Part shown: positions 20,952-33,659 of the stretch, one piece after another
Layout: the number at the start of each line of letters is the position of its first letter
How positions within the stretch are numbered: position 1 is the stretch's first letter
Assembly: GCF_001411555.2 (NCBI RefSeq)
Contig: NC_049904.1
Location: forward strand, 21,465,370 to 21,529,369
Source of the DNA: Juglans regia
Taxonomy: Eukaryota > Streptophyta > Magnoliopsida > Fagales > Juglandaceae
DNA: 64,000 nt
Direction of reading: 5' to 3'
Translations under genes and position numbers: made by a program
The notes under the pieces: model-generated
Seen by the model: only the letters and a program-made list of their open reading frames with translations
Told to the model about the DNA's origin: nothing
Databases searched by the model: none

Positions 20952-23900
20952 ATGGCGAACCCAACTTCTTTCCTCTTCCCCCTTTCTCTGACGCTGCTTT
21001 TGCTACAATCTTGCCTATTTAGCTTTGCTAGTGCAGAAATTCTAAACGTTACCACCGATAAATCTGCTCTTCTTGCATTGAAAGCTCACGTTTCTTCTAA
21101 GGATCCTCACCATGTTTTGATAAGTAACTGGTCCTCCAGCACTCCTATTTGCACTTGGGTCGGTGTTACCTGTGGTTCTAAACATCTCCGAGTCAAAGCT
21201 TTAAACCTTTCCTACGTGGACCTTGTAGGTACCATTCCTCCGCACATCGGAAATCTTTCGTTCTTGGTTAGTCTAAGCATAGGCAACAACAGTTTTCATG
21301 GTTCATTGCCAAATGAGTTGTCTCGTCTTTATCGGTTGCAATTCCTAGACTTGAGTTATAATGAATTCAGCGGAGAAATCCCACCATGGATGGGTTTGCT
21401 AAACAAACTTCAAATATTGTTTCTCAATGGCAACAATTTCGAAGGTAGTATTCCACAATCTCTATCTAACATATCATCATTGCAGCGGATTAATCTTGCA
21501 TATAACCAGCTTTCAGGCTCCATACCGTCCTCTATGTTCAAGATGCCTACCTTGCAACAAATTGTCCTCCTCTCAAATAAGCTTTCAGGTCCAATAACCT
21601 CCGTTTTCTTCAATGCGTCTTCACTACTACAATTCATTGACCTCAGTGATAATGAGTTATCTGGTGGACTACCAATGTTTGATCATCTTCCCAACTTAAA
21701 AAATCTTTCTGTCGCCCAGAACCATTTCTCTGGCGTACTCCCAGAAATAGGAAACTTAACCATGCTTACATCGTTAGTCCTTTATGAGAACAACTTTGAA
21801 GGTACATATGTTTAGGTTTAAATGGTCGATTGACTATATATATATATATTATATTCTTTAGTTGGTTTGCAAACTCCAAAATTAATTTCTGGACCTTAAA
21901 TGTTTCACAGGCACAATTCCATCCTCGTTGCTGAAGTGTAGACAGCTGCAATTTTTAGATATGTTTAATAATAATTTCACAGGAAGACTACCCCCAGAAA
22001 TAGGGAATTTAACTATGCTTACGTTCTTATATCTTGCCCAGAACAAGTTTGAAGGTACGTATGCTCATAATTAGTTTTGTTTTAGCGAAATATACATGGT
22101 ATCAACAATGATTTAGTATGCATGATTTATGATCATATCTGATTAAGTACCTTTTCAATTGAAAGCAGAAAAATATTTTTCCACAACTAGTAGTTGACAG
22201 TGGAATGACTTTGTTTCATCATGATCCGAAAATTAAATTGGAATTTTAGGTAATTAATTAGAAGTAGAGAGATATAATAAAATTTAAAATAAAAATTTGG
22301 ATATTAAAGAACCGAGAGTTACAATCCAATTCATTTTAGTATTTCTTTCATTTTTAGTAGAATCCCTGTGTACTTGTGTTAATGTACAAGATCAAAATCA
22401 GACGAAGAATCCATGAAGACCGACCGTTGTTTGAGGAAAAATCTATGGAAATATCCAAGGATAAATATTATTAAATCGATCCAAGAACGTATTATAATTC
22501 CCTACTCATATATTTAGAATTATGGATTCCATATCTAATTAACATGGTATCATGAGTCCATTAGCAGGGCTGAAAACTTATCAACCTACTGATTTTTTTC
22601 TTTATTTTTTTGTACTTGGAACCGACGGACTGGCCGAAGAGCTAGAGAACCGGTAGGACTAGTTCCAGCTGCTTCAGTGGTTTGGCGCTTTAGGACAAGA
22701 GATGAGAGAGAGAGAGATGGGACGGATAGATGAGAGAGCTGGAGATGGGATGGAGAAAGGAGAGATATATGTCAGCCAGACTGAATGGAGGCCGGTGGAG
22801 GGATAGGAGAGATCAACGAGAGGTCTGAGATATGAGAGAGAGAGACGATGATGGTGTGAGTGAAGACTGCGAGGAGAACGAAGAAATGAGGAAGAGATGA
22901 GAGATAGGGTAGGCAATTGGTATTTGTGTCCCATTTTGTTTTTCTAATTGCATGCTATTTGATTCATTACACTCGTTCTTATTATTTTTTTCTAACCGCA
23001 TAGTGATAAAACAACGGTGATTAATTTATTACTTAAGTTAAACGGTATTGTTTTATTTAAAAATAAAATATAAATATATATAATCGGCTGATTAATGAGT
23101 TTGAACATGGTTCAAATTAAATTAGAACTGAACCTATTGACATTTGTTTCTGCCGGTTTTGGAATCGAGCAGCCGGTTTCGTCGACGATTCTGTTCACTC
23201 CTAATTAATAGTTAATTAGCCCCAATCCTTAAACATGGCCAACTCTACGGTTAAATTAATTAAAGTACCGCTTCGACCTGAATATTTTAAATCTATGTTC
23301 TTATATGTCTTGGGGTTGTTTACAGTCAACGCTAATCTATGTTCTTATATGTTCTTATATGTCGTGTGTCAACGCTATATTTGTTTGATTCACTATATGA
23401 TTCACTATATGCACCTTTTTTAATAAACATATATACGAATTATTATTCACATACTTGTGCAGGTGCAATACCGAGTCAAATTGGAAGTCTGCAAAAGCTA
23501 GATCATTTCGCTGTTTACTCGAACTATTTTTCAGGACCGATTCCGTATGTGATCTTCAATATCTCAACTTTACGATATATTAAGATGGGATTCAATAATT
23601 TCTCTGGTGACCTTCCATCAAATATGGGTCTTTTTCTTCCTAATCTTCTGGCCCTTGCTCTTCATGGGAATGAACTGAGTGGAACGATTCCCAACTCTAT
23701 TCTCAATGCTTCACAACTCATCGTATTAGATTTGGGTCATAACTCATTCTCAAGCTCAATTCCAAAAGCAATTGGTAATTTAAGGTTCCTCGAGGCGTTG
23801 ATCCTCGGATATAATGAGTTGACAATTCAGTCTCCAGAACTTAGGAGCCTTTTCTCTTCTTTGTCGAGTTGCAAACATCTCAGACTTTTTTCTTTGGCCA

Positions 23901-25938
23901 AAAATCACTTGAATGATGTCCTTCCCAATTCAGTTGGGAACCTCTCAACCTCTCTTCAAAGACTTGGATTAAATGACTGCAATATTAAGGGCAACATTCC
24001 AAAAGAGATTTGCAATTTAAGTAGCTTGATTGATTTGACCCTATCCCACAACGAACTGGGAGGACCTATTCCAACTACAATTGGAAGATTGCACAAGCTC
24101 CAAGGTTTGTTTCTTTCTGGTAACAGACTAAAAGGTTCAATCCCATATAAGCTCTGCCATTTAGGAAGCTTGGATACACTAGGTTTAAGTGGTAATGAGC
24201 TTTATGGACACATTCCTGCATGCATGGATAACATGACTTCACTAAGAAATCTTTACTTGGATTTCAACCGATTAACTTCCTCAATTCCTTGGAGCTTGTG
24301 GAGGCTTACAGATCTGTTGTTGGTTGATTTATCATCAAATTCTCTTAATGGCCCTCTATCTTTAGATATTGGGAATATGAATGTCTTGACAGCAATGGAT
24401 TTGTCAAGAAACCAAATAACAGGTCGTATTCCAGTTACAATTGGTGGGCTAAAAAGTATTGTCAATCTATCTTTGGCAGGCAATCGACTAGATGGCTCAA
24501 TTCCTACTTCTATTGGTGAATTGGTAAGCTTAGAGGTCTTAGATATTTCCTACAATAACTTATATGGAGAGATTCCCAAGTCCTTAGAAAAACTCTCATT
24601 ATTGAAACATCTAAATTTGTCATTCAATAAACTACAAGGAGAAATTCCTTCAAGAGGACAGTTTGTACACTTCCCAGCTACATCATTCATGTCAAATAAT
24701 GGACTTTGTGGTGAGGCTCGAATGCAAGTCACCCCATGCAAAGAAAAAAAGGCTGTAGGAATGCGAATACTGAAATATGTGTCAATGGCAGTAGGGTTAA
24801 TGGTACTTGGAGTGTGTCTTGTATTTTTCTCAATAAGACGCCATAAGAGGAATGCAATATTGTCACATGACACAAATTCAATGCCTTTAGCAACATGGAG
24901 GAGAATTTCACATCAAGAACTTATTCGAGCAACAGAAGGGTTCAGTGTAAACAACTTACTTGGAGAAGGGAGTTTTGGGTTTGTTTACAAAGGAACACTC
25001 TTAGAAGGTACAATTGTTGCTATAAAAGTTTTAAATTTGCAAGTGGAGGGGGCATTCAAAAGCTTTCACATAGAATGTGAGGTATTACGCAATATTCGTC
25101 ACCGAAATCTTGTCAAAATCATTACCGCTTGTTGTAACATGGACTTCAAAGCCTTGGTATTAGAATACATGCCTAATGGGAACCTAGATATGTGGTTGTA
25201 CTCCAAAAACCATTGCTTGAATATGTTACAAAGGCTAGATATAATGATTGATGTGGCAACAGCAGTAGAATACCTTCATCTTGGTTATGCAACACCTATT
25301 GTTCATTGTGATCTGAAGCCTACCAATGTCTTATTAGATGAAGATATGGTTGGACATGTCGCTGATTTTGGCATCGCAAAACTCCTTGGTGATGGAATTT
25401 CTCTAACACAAACAATGACTCTCGCTACAATTGGATATATGGCACCAGGTGAGGTTAAGTTCCATGTTTAGTACATACTCTCATATAAACACATAATATT
25501 GTTCTCTTTTGGTAATGTATTGACCCTTTTCATTTTAGTACCATATAATTATATTTTCTCACAATAAGTTGTAACATATGTATAGAGTATGGATCTGAAG
25601 GACTTGTTTCTACAATGGGAGATGTGTATAGTTATGGCATTTTATTGATGGAAACTTTCACAACAAAGAAGCCCACAGATGATATGTTTACTGGAGAAAT
25701 GAGCTTGAAGTGTTTGGTACAAGAATCATTAGCCCTTTCTGTACTTGAAGTTGTTGACTCCTATTTGTTAAGTAATGAAAATGATTATGCTGCAATGGAG
25801 GAGTGTTTGCTATCCACCATGGGATTAGCTTTGCGTTGTTGTGCCGACTCGCCTGAACAGAGGATTGGTATAGAAAATGTTTTAGCTACACTCAACAAGA
25901 TCAAATTGAAGTTTCTCAAAGATATTAGTGGACGCTAA
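20952..25938 (+). CDS. LRR receptor-like kinase, subfamily XII type (EFR/FLS2/At3g47570-like), non-RD
   Basis: Probable plasma-membrane pattern-recognition receptor. Four exons: 20952-21801, 21911-22054, 23463-25448 and 25586-25938. All have GT/AG borders and phase-1 junctions, giving 1110 residues without a stop, the normal length for the family. Order: signal peptide (about 1-28), LRRNT with WVGVTC (about 57-75), about 20 LRRs (LxxNxLxGxIP), LRR C-cap with CGEARMQVTPC, one transmembrane helix (about VSMAVGLMVLGVCLVFF), kinase. Kinase motifs: GEGSFGFV loop, VAIK lysine, HCDLKPTN catalytic loop (Cys instead of Arg, so non-RD), DFG, APE, and the C-lobe in the last exon. Introns 1 and 2 split LRR codons at repeated EG|(T/A)IP positions. 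The start ATG is the first in frame and precedes the signal peptide. The closest relative in the window is the ruined copy at 34850. The ligand is unknown. Confidence 0.92.
22055..23462 (+). other. Intron 2 of the intact kinase, with a degraded repeat insertion
   Basis: 1408 bp, from GTACGT to TTGTGCAG. The part at about 22565-23205 has ends resembling AGGG(C)TGAAAAC and GTTCACTCCTA, which are roughly inverted, and contains purine-rich GAGAGA tracts and CCGGTTT stretches. This looks like a widespread plant non-autonomous repeat, too decayed for a firm family call. Confidence 0.4.
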
Positions 25939-26327
25939 TCATGTGAGAGAATAAGGTTAGTTTATAGCTATTGATTTCATGTTTATGGCTTTCCATATGG
26001 TAATATTTACAGTAAATTGTGACTCTCCTAAAATGAGACTTTCTTATGGTAATTAGTTTGTCATGGGACTTACTAGCTAATAGAAGTTAGAAGTTTACAA
26101 TGTTTCAGCCGATGATTGTAGTTAATTTCATTAGCAACCAATGGGTTTGAAATCATATTCAAAGCAATGGAGTCTAGCAAAATCATTGTTTCCACTCTTG
26201 TGGCATAATGGGTAAAAATATATTTTTTTCTTTTTTTTTAATTTTGACGTTCGTATATATCATTGTCTATAGACATGCTTACTACAAATTAGGGAAGGGT
26301 GAGGGTGGTTTCAAGCATATATGAAAT
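25939..26327. other. 3' flank of the intact kinase
   Basis: No gene. Likely 3' UTR and terminator region. Ends at the CTTAC target duplication of the solo LTR. Confidence 0.4.
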
Positions 26328-26332
26328 CTTAC

Positions 26333-28618
26333 TGTAACACCCTTTATTTTAGTGTATTTTTATTGAAGAATTATTTTTATTTATTCAAAAATTTATTCCA
26401 TTGTTTTAAAATTATTGGATTTTTAGTTGGTTTATTTTATAATTTTTAATTTTTTGAAAATTATTTTGAAGTGCTTTCTTAATATTATTTATTGTTATTC
26501 ATTTAAAATCTCTTTATTCTAAATTAATTACTGTGGGATTTAATTATTTTAATTTCATTTTACCATTACGTTTAAATTATTTTATTTAACTTGTAGTTTT
26601 AAAATCGTTTCCGTTAGATCATTTTTATGACCCAAATTATAAAGATTAGACCTCATTTATTTTCCTCCATTTTCCTTTTCCCTTCTTTTCTTTTTCTTCT
26701 TTCTTTTCTTTTTTTTTTCTTTCTTCCCCTGCACTCCCGCGCGACCCAGCCCCCTCCCTCTCTCCCGTTTGTCTTTTTCGTCTGCCCAGCCCACCACCAC
26801 CGCGCCGCCGTGACCTGCACCGCCCAGCCCATTAGCTTCCCCAGCCGCCGGCGACCTTACCCCACCAACCTCAGCTCCATTCGCGCCGCCGTTAGCCACC
26901 ACGAGCCCATTGAAGCAGCGGCACTCTTTCCGCCGCTGCGCCGCCGTCGCACCACCATTGGCCACCATCTTCTCACCACTTCATCCTCGACCTCTTGGCA
27001 ACCCATTGGACCCAACCCCACCTCCGATCCGTCAACGGTGAAGCACATTTACATTTTAGATTTGGGTATTTTTGATCTTCTACCGCCGCCCACGCCGCCA
27101 CCCACGGCCAACCACCACCACCACTAGCTTCACCGACCTCCCTAGGCCCTACCCTATCAATCTCGAGTCTTCGTTTGCACCCGTTCAAAAGTGAGTTTTT
27201 GAGACTCTCGACTACAGTGTATTTGACACTGTTCTGTGACTGTGTTGCCGCTTATTTCACTTCCATGATCCTCCAGAAATTGCTATATAGTGTTGTAAGT
27301 ATTTTCCAAAGAGCTCTTGTGATTTAAATGTATTTTTGCACTAACTCATTACACTGTATTGAATTATCGATTGGTTTTGCCGGACTGAGTCCGAGGAGTA
27401 CGGGGGTTGGATGGATTGGAGAATGAAGTTGTTTGTGTGATTGGATTGTGTTGACATTGTTGGTTGTTGGTTATTGTTGTCGTGTTGTGTTCATTTCATT
27501 TGCACGCATGTCCATGTTTGTAACAGAAAACTGGATTTTCACATGATTGCATGCATGTTCACGTGTTTATTTGAAAACTGGATTTTCATGTGAGAAATGA
27601 TTTTGAGTATGTTTGAAATGTTTGGATTGACTGGTTTGAGAAAAAGGGAAAGAGACTGTAGGGATGGTGGTATGCAGGGATGGTGGTAGAGTCCCGCCTG
27701 CGATTCCCGCCTACGGTGCACGCAGTAGGGATGGTGGTTGTGTCCTGCCTGTGATTCCCGCCTATGGTGCATGCGGTAGGGATGGTGGTAAGTAGGGATG
27801 GTGGTAGAGTCCCGCCTGTGATTCCCGCCTACAGTGCTCTGATATGTATTCATTGTGTGGAAAGGAACTGTAGGGATGGTGGTAAGCAGGGATGGTGGTA
27901 GAGTCCCGCCTGTGATTCCTGCCTACGGTGCACGCGGTAGGGATGGTGGTAAGCAGGGATGGTGGTTGTGTCCCACCTACGGTGCACGCGGTAGGGATGG
28001 TGGTTATAAGCAGGGATGGTGGTATAGTCCCGCATGTGATTCCCGCCTACAGTGTCCGATAAATTGTTGAGTTTTGTGTAAATCATTTTCTGGGAAAATG
28101 TTGAATTTTACGTTTTGGCTAAAAATGAGATTTTTAGCGTGTGTTGAAAAAATATTCGTTTTGAGGAAAAATAAGGTTTTGGGATTTGTTAGTTGGTTGC
28201 TTTAATGCGTTTTTATCTCGAGGGTTGTTTGAATTATTACTTACCTGCGGTACCGTTTTATGGTATCGCAGATTTTGATGCAGATAAGGATGACGAGTCT
28301 TAGGCTTTGGCTCCGTTGGAAGAGCGATCTGGGATTGCTCTCGTGTATCGAGAATTATTATCCTACTCTTTTATGTATTTATCTTTTGTAATATATTTGG
28401 GATGACTGTATAACTTTTTAAATGTAAATTATTTTGGATATTTGTATTTAAATTTCTGGTACTTAGTTGACTTATTATATTATCCGCTGCGACTTTTGTT
28501 GTGCACTTTTGCATGTTACACACACTTGGGGCACATTTTGTTGGGATGCGTGACCGTGTTGTCATCATCCCGACGTCATGATTCTCGCGTCCCTATACGT
28601 GGGAGTCAGGGCGTCACA
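26333..28618 (+). mobile_element. Solo LTR (family 'TGTAACACCC'), copy a
   Basis: Begins TGTAACACCC, ends GGGCGTCACA (TG...CA), and is flanked by CTTAC on both sides (26328-26332, 28619-28623). This is the 5-bp duplication expected of an LTR element with no internal region, so a solo LTR (2286 bp). Layout: AT-rich start, CT-rich tract, GC-rich block (26730-27130), the conserved motif CGGACTGAGTCCGAGGAG (about 27383), a minisatellite (27655-28060) and a conserved end. The Pro/Arg-rich open frames in the GC block are compositional and not genes. Long LTRs starting this way are common in Ty3/Gypsy chromoviruses; family assignment is inference. Confidence 0.8.
27655..28060 (+). repeat. Minisatellite inside solo LTR a
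   Basis: Interleaved repeats of GTAGGGATGGTGGT and of GATTCCCGCCTACGGTGC-type units, in several rounds of about 50-65 bp. It occupies the place where the other two LTR copies have unrelated arrays. Confidence 0.8.
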
Positions 28619-28623
28619 CTTAC

Positions 28624-29400
28624 CTTTTTCTGTACATGCAGTTACTTGAAAACAAGTACAGAGCAGCATGAATTCTTGCCATTTTGTACCCAAGTCTCTT
28701 CAAAAAAGTAGTTTAGTCTAAGGAAGCCATTACTCTGCTAGATTTATGTCTACTATACAAGAATTTGATCAAATGGTCGAGAATCTCAACCTAAGCTTTC
28801 TTTTATTCAATGGGAAAAGAATTTAAAATACTTATGCGAATGTGAAAGATGTGATTTATGCAGATTAGTTGTATTTTCTCTATTTCTCAAAAGACGACAT
28901 AAATTTGGATCTATAAACCTGATTCCAAATTCATGGCCTTTTCCATATATCCGTCTCCTAATCCCAAGCTCACTGATATTCCTTCCAGCAAGTCTCTAGC
29001 TAGTTTTCGGGTTCTTTTGCCGTACTCAGGCCAATGAGATCTCTCTGTGGCAACAAATTCAAGAGCCAATTGAAATTAAACTGACATGGTTCCATTGAGA
29101 TGGAAACTAGAAAGTATATTATCCATCAATTTAGGGTTCATGGTTAGAAGTCAGTTCCCATGGAGACTAGAAGTCCGTTCGACTTTGTCACAAGTTTACA
29201 ATTGGCATTTCTTCTAGATATGTGCTTTTGCATCATCATAGGTTTATGTTTGAAAATCAAATAAAACTAGATTAGGAAGATAATGGAGTATTTGTGGAGC
29301 CTAATTAAGGTATGTAATATTGAAGTTCTCTACTTTGGAGGATAATCTAAAGAGTAAAGAGAACAATGTCGTCAAGTAGGCCAACAAACAAAACAGAGTT
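28624..29400. other. Intergenic DNA, nothing recognised
   Basis: No open frame or repeat I can name. Base composition is ordinary for plant intergenic DNA. Confidence 0.35.
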
Positions 29401-29847
29401 TGAAGCCTTTTACATATAGGCAAATATTAGAGATTTAATTGAAGTATTTTCACAAGTCTTTACTTCTTTGACCTTTACAGCCTTTAGCCTTTTACATGTA
29501 CAAAAACAAAGACTTATTGTAACTCCATTCATACAGAACATAGAATAAATTGAATAAATTTATTTTCTCTGTCGAATAGTTTTACATCCTCATCTTTCTT
29601 CCTCTAATTTGCAACATGGTGTTAGAGCGGAAACTCTAGGTTCCGTCTTTTTCTTCGTTGCGATGCAACCTCTGTTAAAATGCATAGTGATGATCAATTA
29701 GCAAATCCCTATCATTTACAGAATGGAGATTTGACTAGTTCTGTCTTGCTTACTGAAGTCCAAACGGGGGATAATTACCACATATGGTGTAGATCCATGC
29801 AAATAACTTTGAAGGCTAAGAACAAGATGGGGTTTAACACCCACTGA
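29400..29847 (+). mobile_element. Copia fragment: LTR end, primer site and gag start
   Basis: A Met-tRNA-type primer site TGGTGTTAGAGCGG (29617-29630) follows an LTR-like end GCAACA. An ATG at 29680 opens a 55-residue frame reading SSVLLTEVQTGDNYHIWCRS and then ALKAKNK-like text (ITLKAKNKMGF), the start of Copia gag, before a stop at 29845-29847. Everything downstream is missing. The left limit of the LTR is not defined; the start given is approximate. Confidence 0.65.
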
Positions 29848-30964
29848 TTTTGGCTTACAAATAAAGATCTTGGACTTTGGAGTGTAATTGTGTTTTTTGT
29901 GATGATCAAAGCCCCCACCAAAATTTCCTAAGGATTCTATCAATTTTCCTAGAGATATTCATAGGGATCAAAGTAGTGGCAATGCTATAGGAGGGAATTG
30001 CACCAGCCAGAGACTTGATAAGTGTAGTTCTACCTGCTTGAGACAGAAGTTGTGATCTCCAACGAGTCAATTTGTTCTAGATTGTGTCTAAGATTTCCTT
30101 TCATTTACGTCAGAGATCGTAATGAATTTCTTTTACTTACAATGAATACCACAAGCTCAAATAAAAATAATCATAAAAAAGGACATGATCATGTAGGTCT
30201 TTAATTCTTGATGATTCTCACATTTTTGCAATGACCATTTTAGTTGATCAGACGTCGAGCCGTTTAGAAATATTCCGTCGAAATTGATTTGCAAAATTAG
30301 AAAAATAAAAAGTTAAAAAAGCAAATTATCCAATGTTAATAACTAGAAAAAATAAGAAATAAGTGCTACAAGTCCCAAAAAAAAGGTACAAAAAAATTTC
30401 TTAAAAATAAATTGACAAACTAACGTAATTTGATGTGATACGTTTAGATCTAGTTTACAATTAAAATACATTTACAGTTAAAATAAATACATTTATAATT
30501 TGATGTATCACATCAAACCATGTCAGTTTGTGAGATATTGGTTCAGTATTTTCAAACAGCACCTCAGAGTTCACATTTGGAACTTAACCAAGTATTTATT
30601 GTAAACTCTGAGATGTTGGTTTAGTACTTTCAAAAAGCCATATTTCTCAAGTTCGGCTCATAGATCTCATGTTATCAATTTTGAGGATAATCTAACCATT
30701 TATTTGGATAATACTCTATTGTGTGAAGGGTTCCTAGCAGGCTATATGTGTGGTACGGTTATACTTTATTATTGGAGTATAGTGGGTTATTTTTGGTTGG
30801 TCTCCTAAACTTTATTAGGAATTACAATTACTTTCATTATTTTCTTTGAGATTTTTATTGCTATTTTTTATGATTTGGATTATAAATTTTTCTAGGAACC
30901 TCACTCTGAGTGTCACTTGAGCTCTGTCCCGGGATCTTATCAAATTGTCTCTTGAACCCTTAAA
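29848..30964. other. Intergenic DNA, nothing recognised
   Basis: AT-rich. A tandem-like pair of phrases (TTTGATGTGATA / TTTGATGTATCAC, and 'TGAGATGTTGGTTTAGTACTT' near 30610 with 'GTGAGATATTGGTTCAGTATT' near 30530) suggests a local duplication of about 80 bp. No gene. Confidence 0.3.
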
Positions 30965-31088
30965 TTAGCTCAATTTGCCTCCATAAATACATGGATCCAC
31001 AATCAACTCATGAACAACAATTCGGCCTTCAAGCATGCTTACAACTGCTGCCATGGTAGATCGAAGAGCCGGTGATGGATTAGCGTGC
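30965..31088 (-). pseudogene. C-terminal exon fragment of an LRR VIII-2 type receptor kinase
   Basis: On the minus strand an acceptor (ATATAG) precedes ANPSPALRSTMAAVVSM then LEGRIVVHELI, and the frame ends at 30967-30965. This is the end of kinase subdomain XI and the tail of LRR-VIII-2 kinases (At1g53430/At3g14840 relatives), which typically read NPSPALRPTMSAVVSMLEG. The Arg after ALR is kept in the family spacing, but Pro is replaced by Ser. No other exon of this gene was found nearby, so it is an isolated fragment. It is a different kinase subfamily from the two XII-type genes. Confidence 0.65.
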
Positions 31089-31989
31089 CTATATAAAAAT
31101 AGAGAAGAAAATGGAAGAAAGACAAAATCTATGTTATTTTGATTTCAATGGAAACTGAGTTCATCCATTTCATATTGTATCATTACCAATTAAGGGCTCC
31201 TCTCTAGCCAAAAAGAACAGAAGTACATAAGGAATGCCTAGCACTTTGAATAATTTAATCAGAACTAAGTCTATTATTTTATTTCAATGGAGTTGAATTA
31301 ATGTATAGAATGAAACTCTTATGTAAGACCTACAGGTTCCCAAATTATGCTATTAATTTCAACCATCAGAACAACAGGAAAGATCTTCTAACTTACCCAA
31401 TTGGAAAACAAACAAAATGATCATCGGCTCGATAATTCATGTAATCTGGTTTATATGTTAAATTCCAATGCAACGATACCAAAAGTATATAATCTGGTTT
31501 ATATGTTAAATTCCCATATAATGCATATTCTGGCACCAAGTATCCTCTTTACAGAAAGATCATTTTATTAGCAAGTTGATAATTGCTCTAGTCATGCAAC
31601 ATTAGCCATACAAGAGAGCAGAACATACATCCTATTTTGTTGTGTTTTGCGGTTACCATTTTTTTGAGATTTTAAAGAGATTTTGAACTATATTGCAAAA
31701 CTGGGGCCTAGAATGAGTGAAGAGAAAAAAAAGTAGCTCATGACATTGGTTCCTGCAACTCATGTACTAATAATGTGGTTGTTCTCTTCTACATGGAGTT
31801 TGGCCAACCCAATGTTAGAAATCTTAGGCCCCGTTTGGATTGCAGGATATCCCCATCTCAACATCACAAACACCACAACTACAAATACTTCTCAATTTCA
31901 AAATTTCAACTTTATCCCCTTCAACCTGATAAAGCTTTGTCCCCTTCAACCTGAAAACTTACTTCCAAAAATGGCTTAGAAAAACTAGG
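31089..31989. other. Intergenic DNA with a short repeat start
   Basis: No gene. GGCCCCGTTTGGATTGCAGG at about 31829 looks like the start of a common plant MITE family, but the other end is not found. A 20-base phrase (TAATCTGGTTTATATGTTAA) occurs twice (about 31442 and 31490), a local duplication. Confidence 0.3.
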
Positions 31990-32720
31990 TCTCCATCATT
32001 GATGATAGCCTTCAGAATCTCACGAAGCTTTACTATAGTTGTTACAAAAACTTCAGCTACTGGCTTGGCATAGTTGCTTTTCTTCCATTGACAAGCATCA
32101 CATTCCATTACACATTTTTGAACAGCGGTCTTGACGCTTCATTCCTTCCCAATAAAACGACTCAGCAATTTTCTTGTATGTTCTGAGCACCCTCAAATGG
32201 CCCCCAAATTTTGAGCAGTATAATTCTTGCAAAAACTGATCCTTAACGAAGAAGACGACGGTATTACGACTCTGCCATTATAAAAAAGAAAAAGAAAATG
32301 CAATTCTCTTTTTAATAATTACGATACTTTCTTGGACGTTGTGCTTGGATTTTTTTTTTTTTTTCTGGAGCTCCAAATAGAAAGGGTCTTCTTGGTTGGC
32401 CTTCCTTACATTGGCCTATATATGAAATTAATTGAGGATGTTAGATATGTTGTAGTGTTGTTTCTTCTCCATTATTAGCAGCAAGCATGTCCGTATTGGA
32501 ATGGTTGCTTGGTCGACGTGATAAGGCATCCACTGCTAAGATTATTTCATACCCGTAGCCCAACAACTTTGAGTTTGAATTTAGTTGCTCCCGAGATACA
32601 ACTCCTTGCTCAAGGAAAAACTCATTTTTGGCCAACATAGCTCCAATGCGCTTCTCTGAAGCATCAGTTTCCAGCACAAATTGCCGTGAAAGGTTTGGCA
32701 GGCCAGGAGTAGTAGCCATG
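31990..32720 (-). mobile_element. Ty3/Gypsy pol fragment (RNase H and integrase zinc domain)
   Basis: Read on the minus strand: LPNLSRQFVLETDASEKRIG (start of the Gypsy RNase H domain, about 32700-32640), DALSRRPS (the end of RNase H / connection, about 32540-32510), then GGHLRVLRTYKKIAESFYWE (integrase H2C2 region, about 32205-32145). The order RNase H then integrase identifies Ty3/Gypsy rather than Copia. Internal deletions and stops are present, and no LTR was found. Non-functional. Confidence 0.7.
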
Positions 32721-33659
32721 GTTTTTTTATTTTTTTAAAGATAAATATTTTAGTCATAATGAGATCTTATAAAAAGTAAATTAATAAAGTAACATGAGTT
32801 GATATGTTACGTTAGATTATATAATTACTTTTATATTATCTCAACTCTCACAAATATTTTCTAAAATCTCACAATCCACTTTTGCTTGAAGAATCCTATC
32901 ATACTAACATGCTTGAATCTTGAATTGGGACCATCCTATCGTTCGGTAGCTAGGATAGTAGGATATAAGAAAACGAAATGACCCAATCTTGTCTAAAATG
33001 TTAAGATATTCATTTTCTACAAAGTGATCCACGGGAAAATTCTGAGTTCTATTTACTAAGCTAATGTTTTTTTGTAGTGACTATTGCAACCAAATAATCA
33101 AAGTCATGGTTGATTTTCATTGGGATATCTACATTTTCTACCCCCTTAATTGGTGCACGGCAACCTATTTTGTGAGATGAAAATGTAGCTCACGGTAAAT
33201 AAAGTAACTTATATTATTTGGTTGCAATAGTAACTACAAAAAAATAGAGCATTTGAGATAAATTATTTATGATGAGAATGACCATTTGGGATAAAAATAG
33301 ACTCATTTTAACAAGAAATAATCTTTTTGACAAGAAATAACTGGCAGGAAATAAGCTATTTTCTTGTAGTGAATATTGTATATTAATATAATTATCGAAA
33401 GAAAATTATATTTGAAATTCCATCTTAATGATTATCAATTGAAGATCAAATGTGAAATTTGATCTCAATAAAGTAAAATTTATTAATGTTAGAAAATAAA
33501 AATTAGGAAAGGCACATTAATGATGATGCTTTTTGCTCAGGATATTAATAACAATGTTGCAAAATAATCCTTAACAAGATTATAATTTACTTTCCATTCG
33601 TTTCTCTAAAATATCCAAACAAGATAGATTATAATTATCCAAACAAGATGTGATCAACA
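32721..33659. repeat. Repeat-rich spacer with inverted repeats and a small CACTA-type MITE candidate
   Basis: An inverted pair of about 31 bp lies at 33066-33098 and 33212-33244 (core GTAGTGACTATTGCAACC against GGTTGCAATAGTAACTAC). The stretch 33100-33160 between the arms matches the duplication block (ATCTACATTTTCTA). A unit of about 140 bp (33231-33371) begins (A)ACTACAAAAAAATAG and ends CTATTTTCTTGTAGTG, which are inverted relative to each other and CACTA-like. No gene. Confidence 0.4.

Noticed and set aside
26627..27188. Overlapping Pro/Arg/Ala-rich open frames on both strands
   Set aside because: They lie in the GC-rich block of a solo LTR and recur at 57390-57970 and 62286-62681. They reflect composition, with no conserved protein or start.
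27539..28086. His/Tyr/Pro-rich repeat frames
   Set aside because: Translation of the minisatellite in LTR a.
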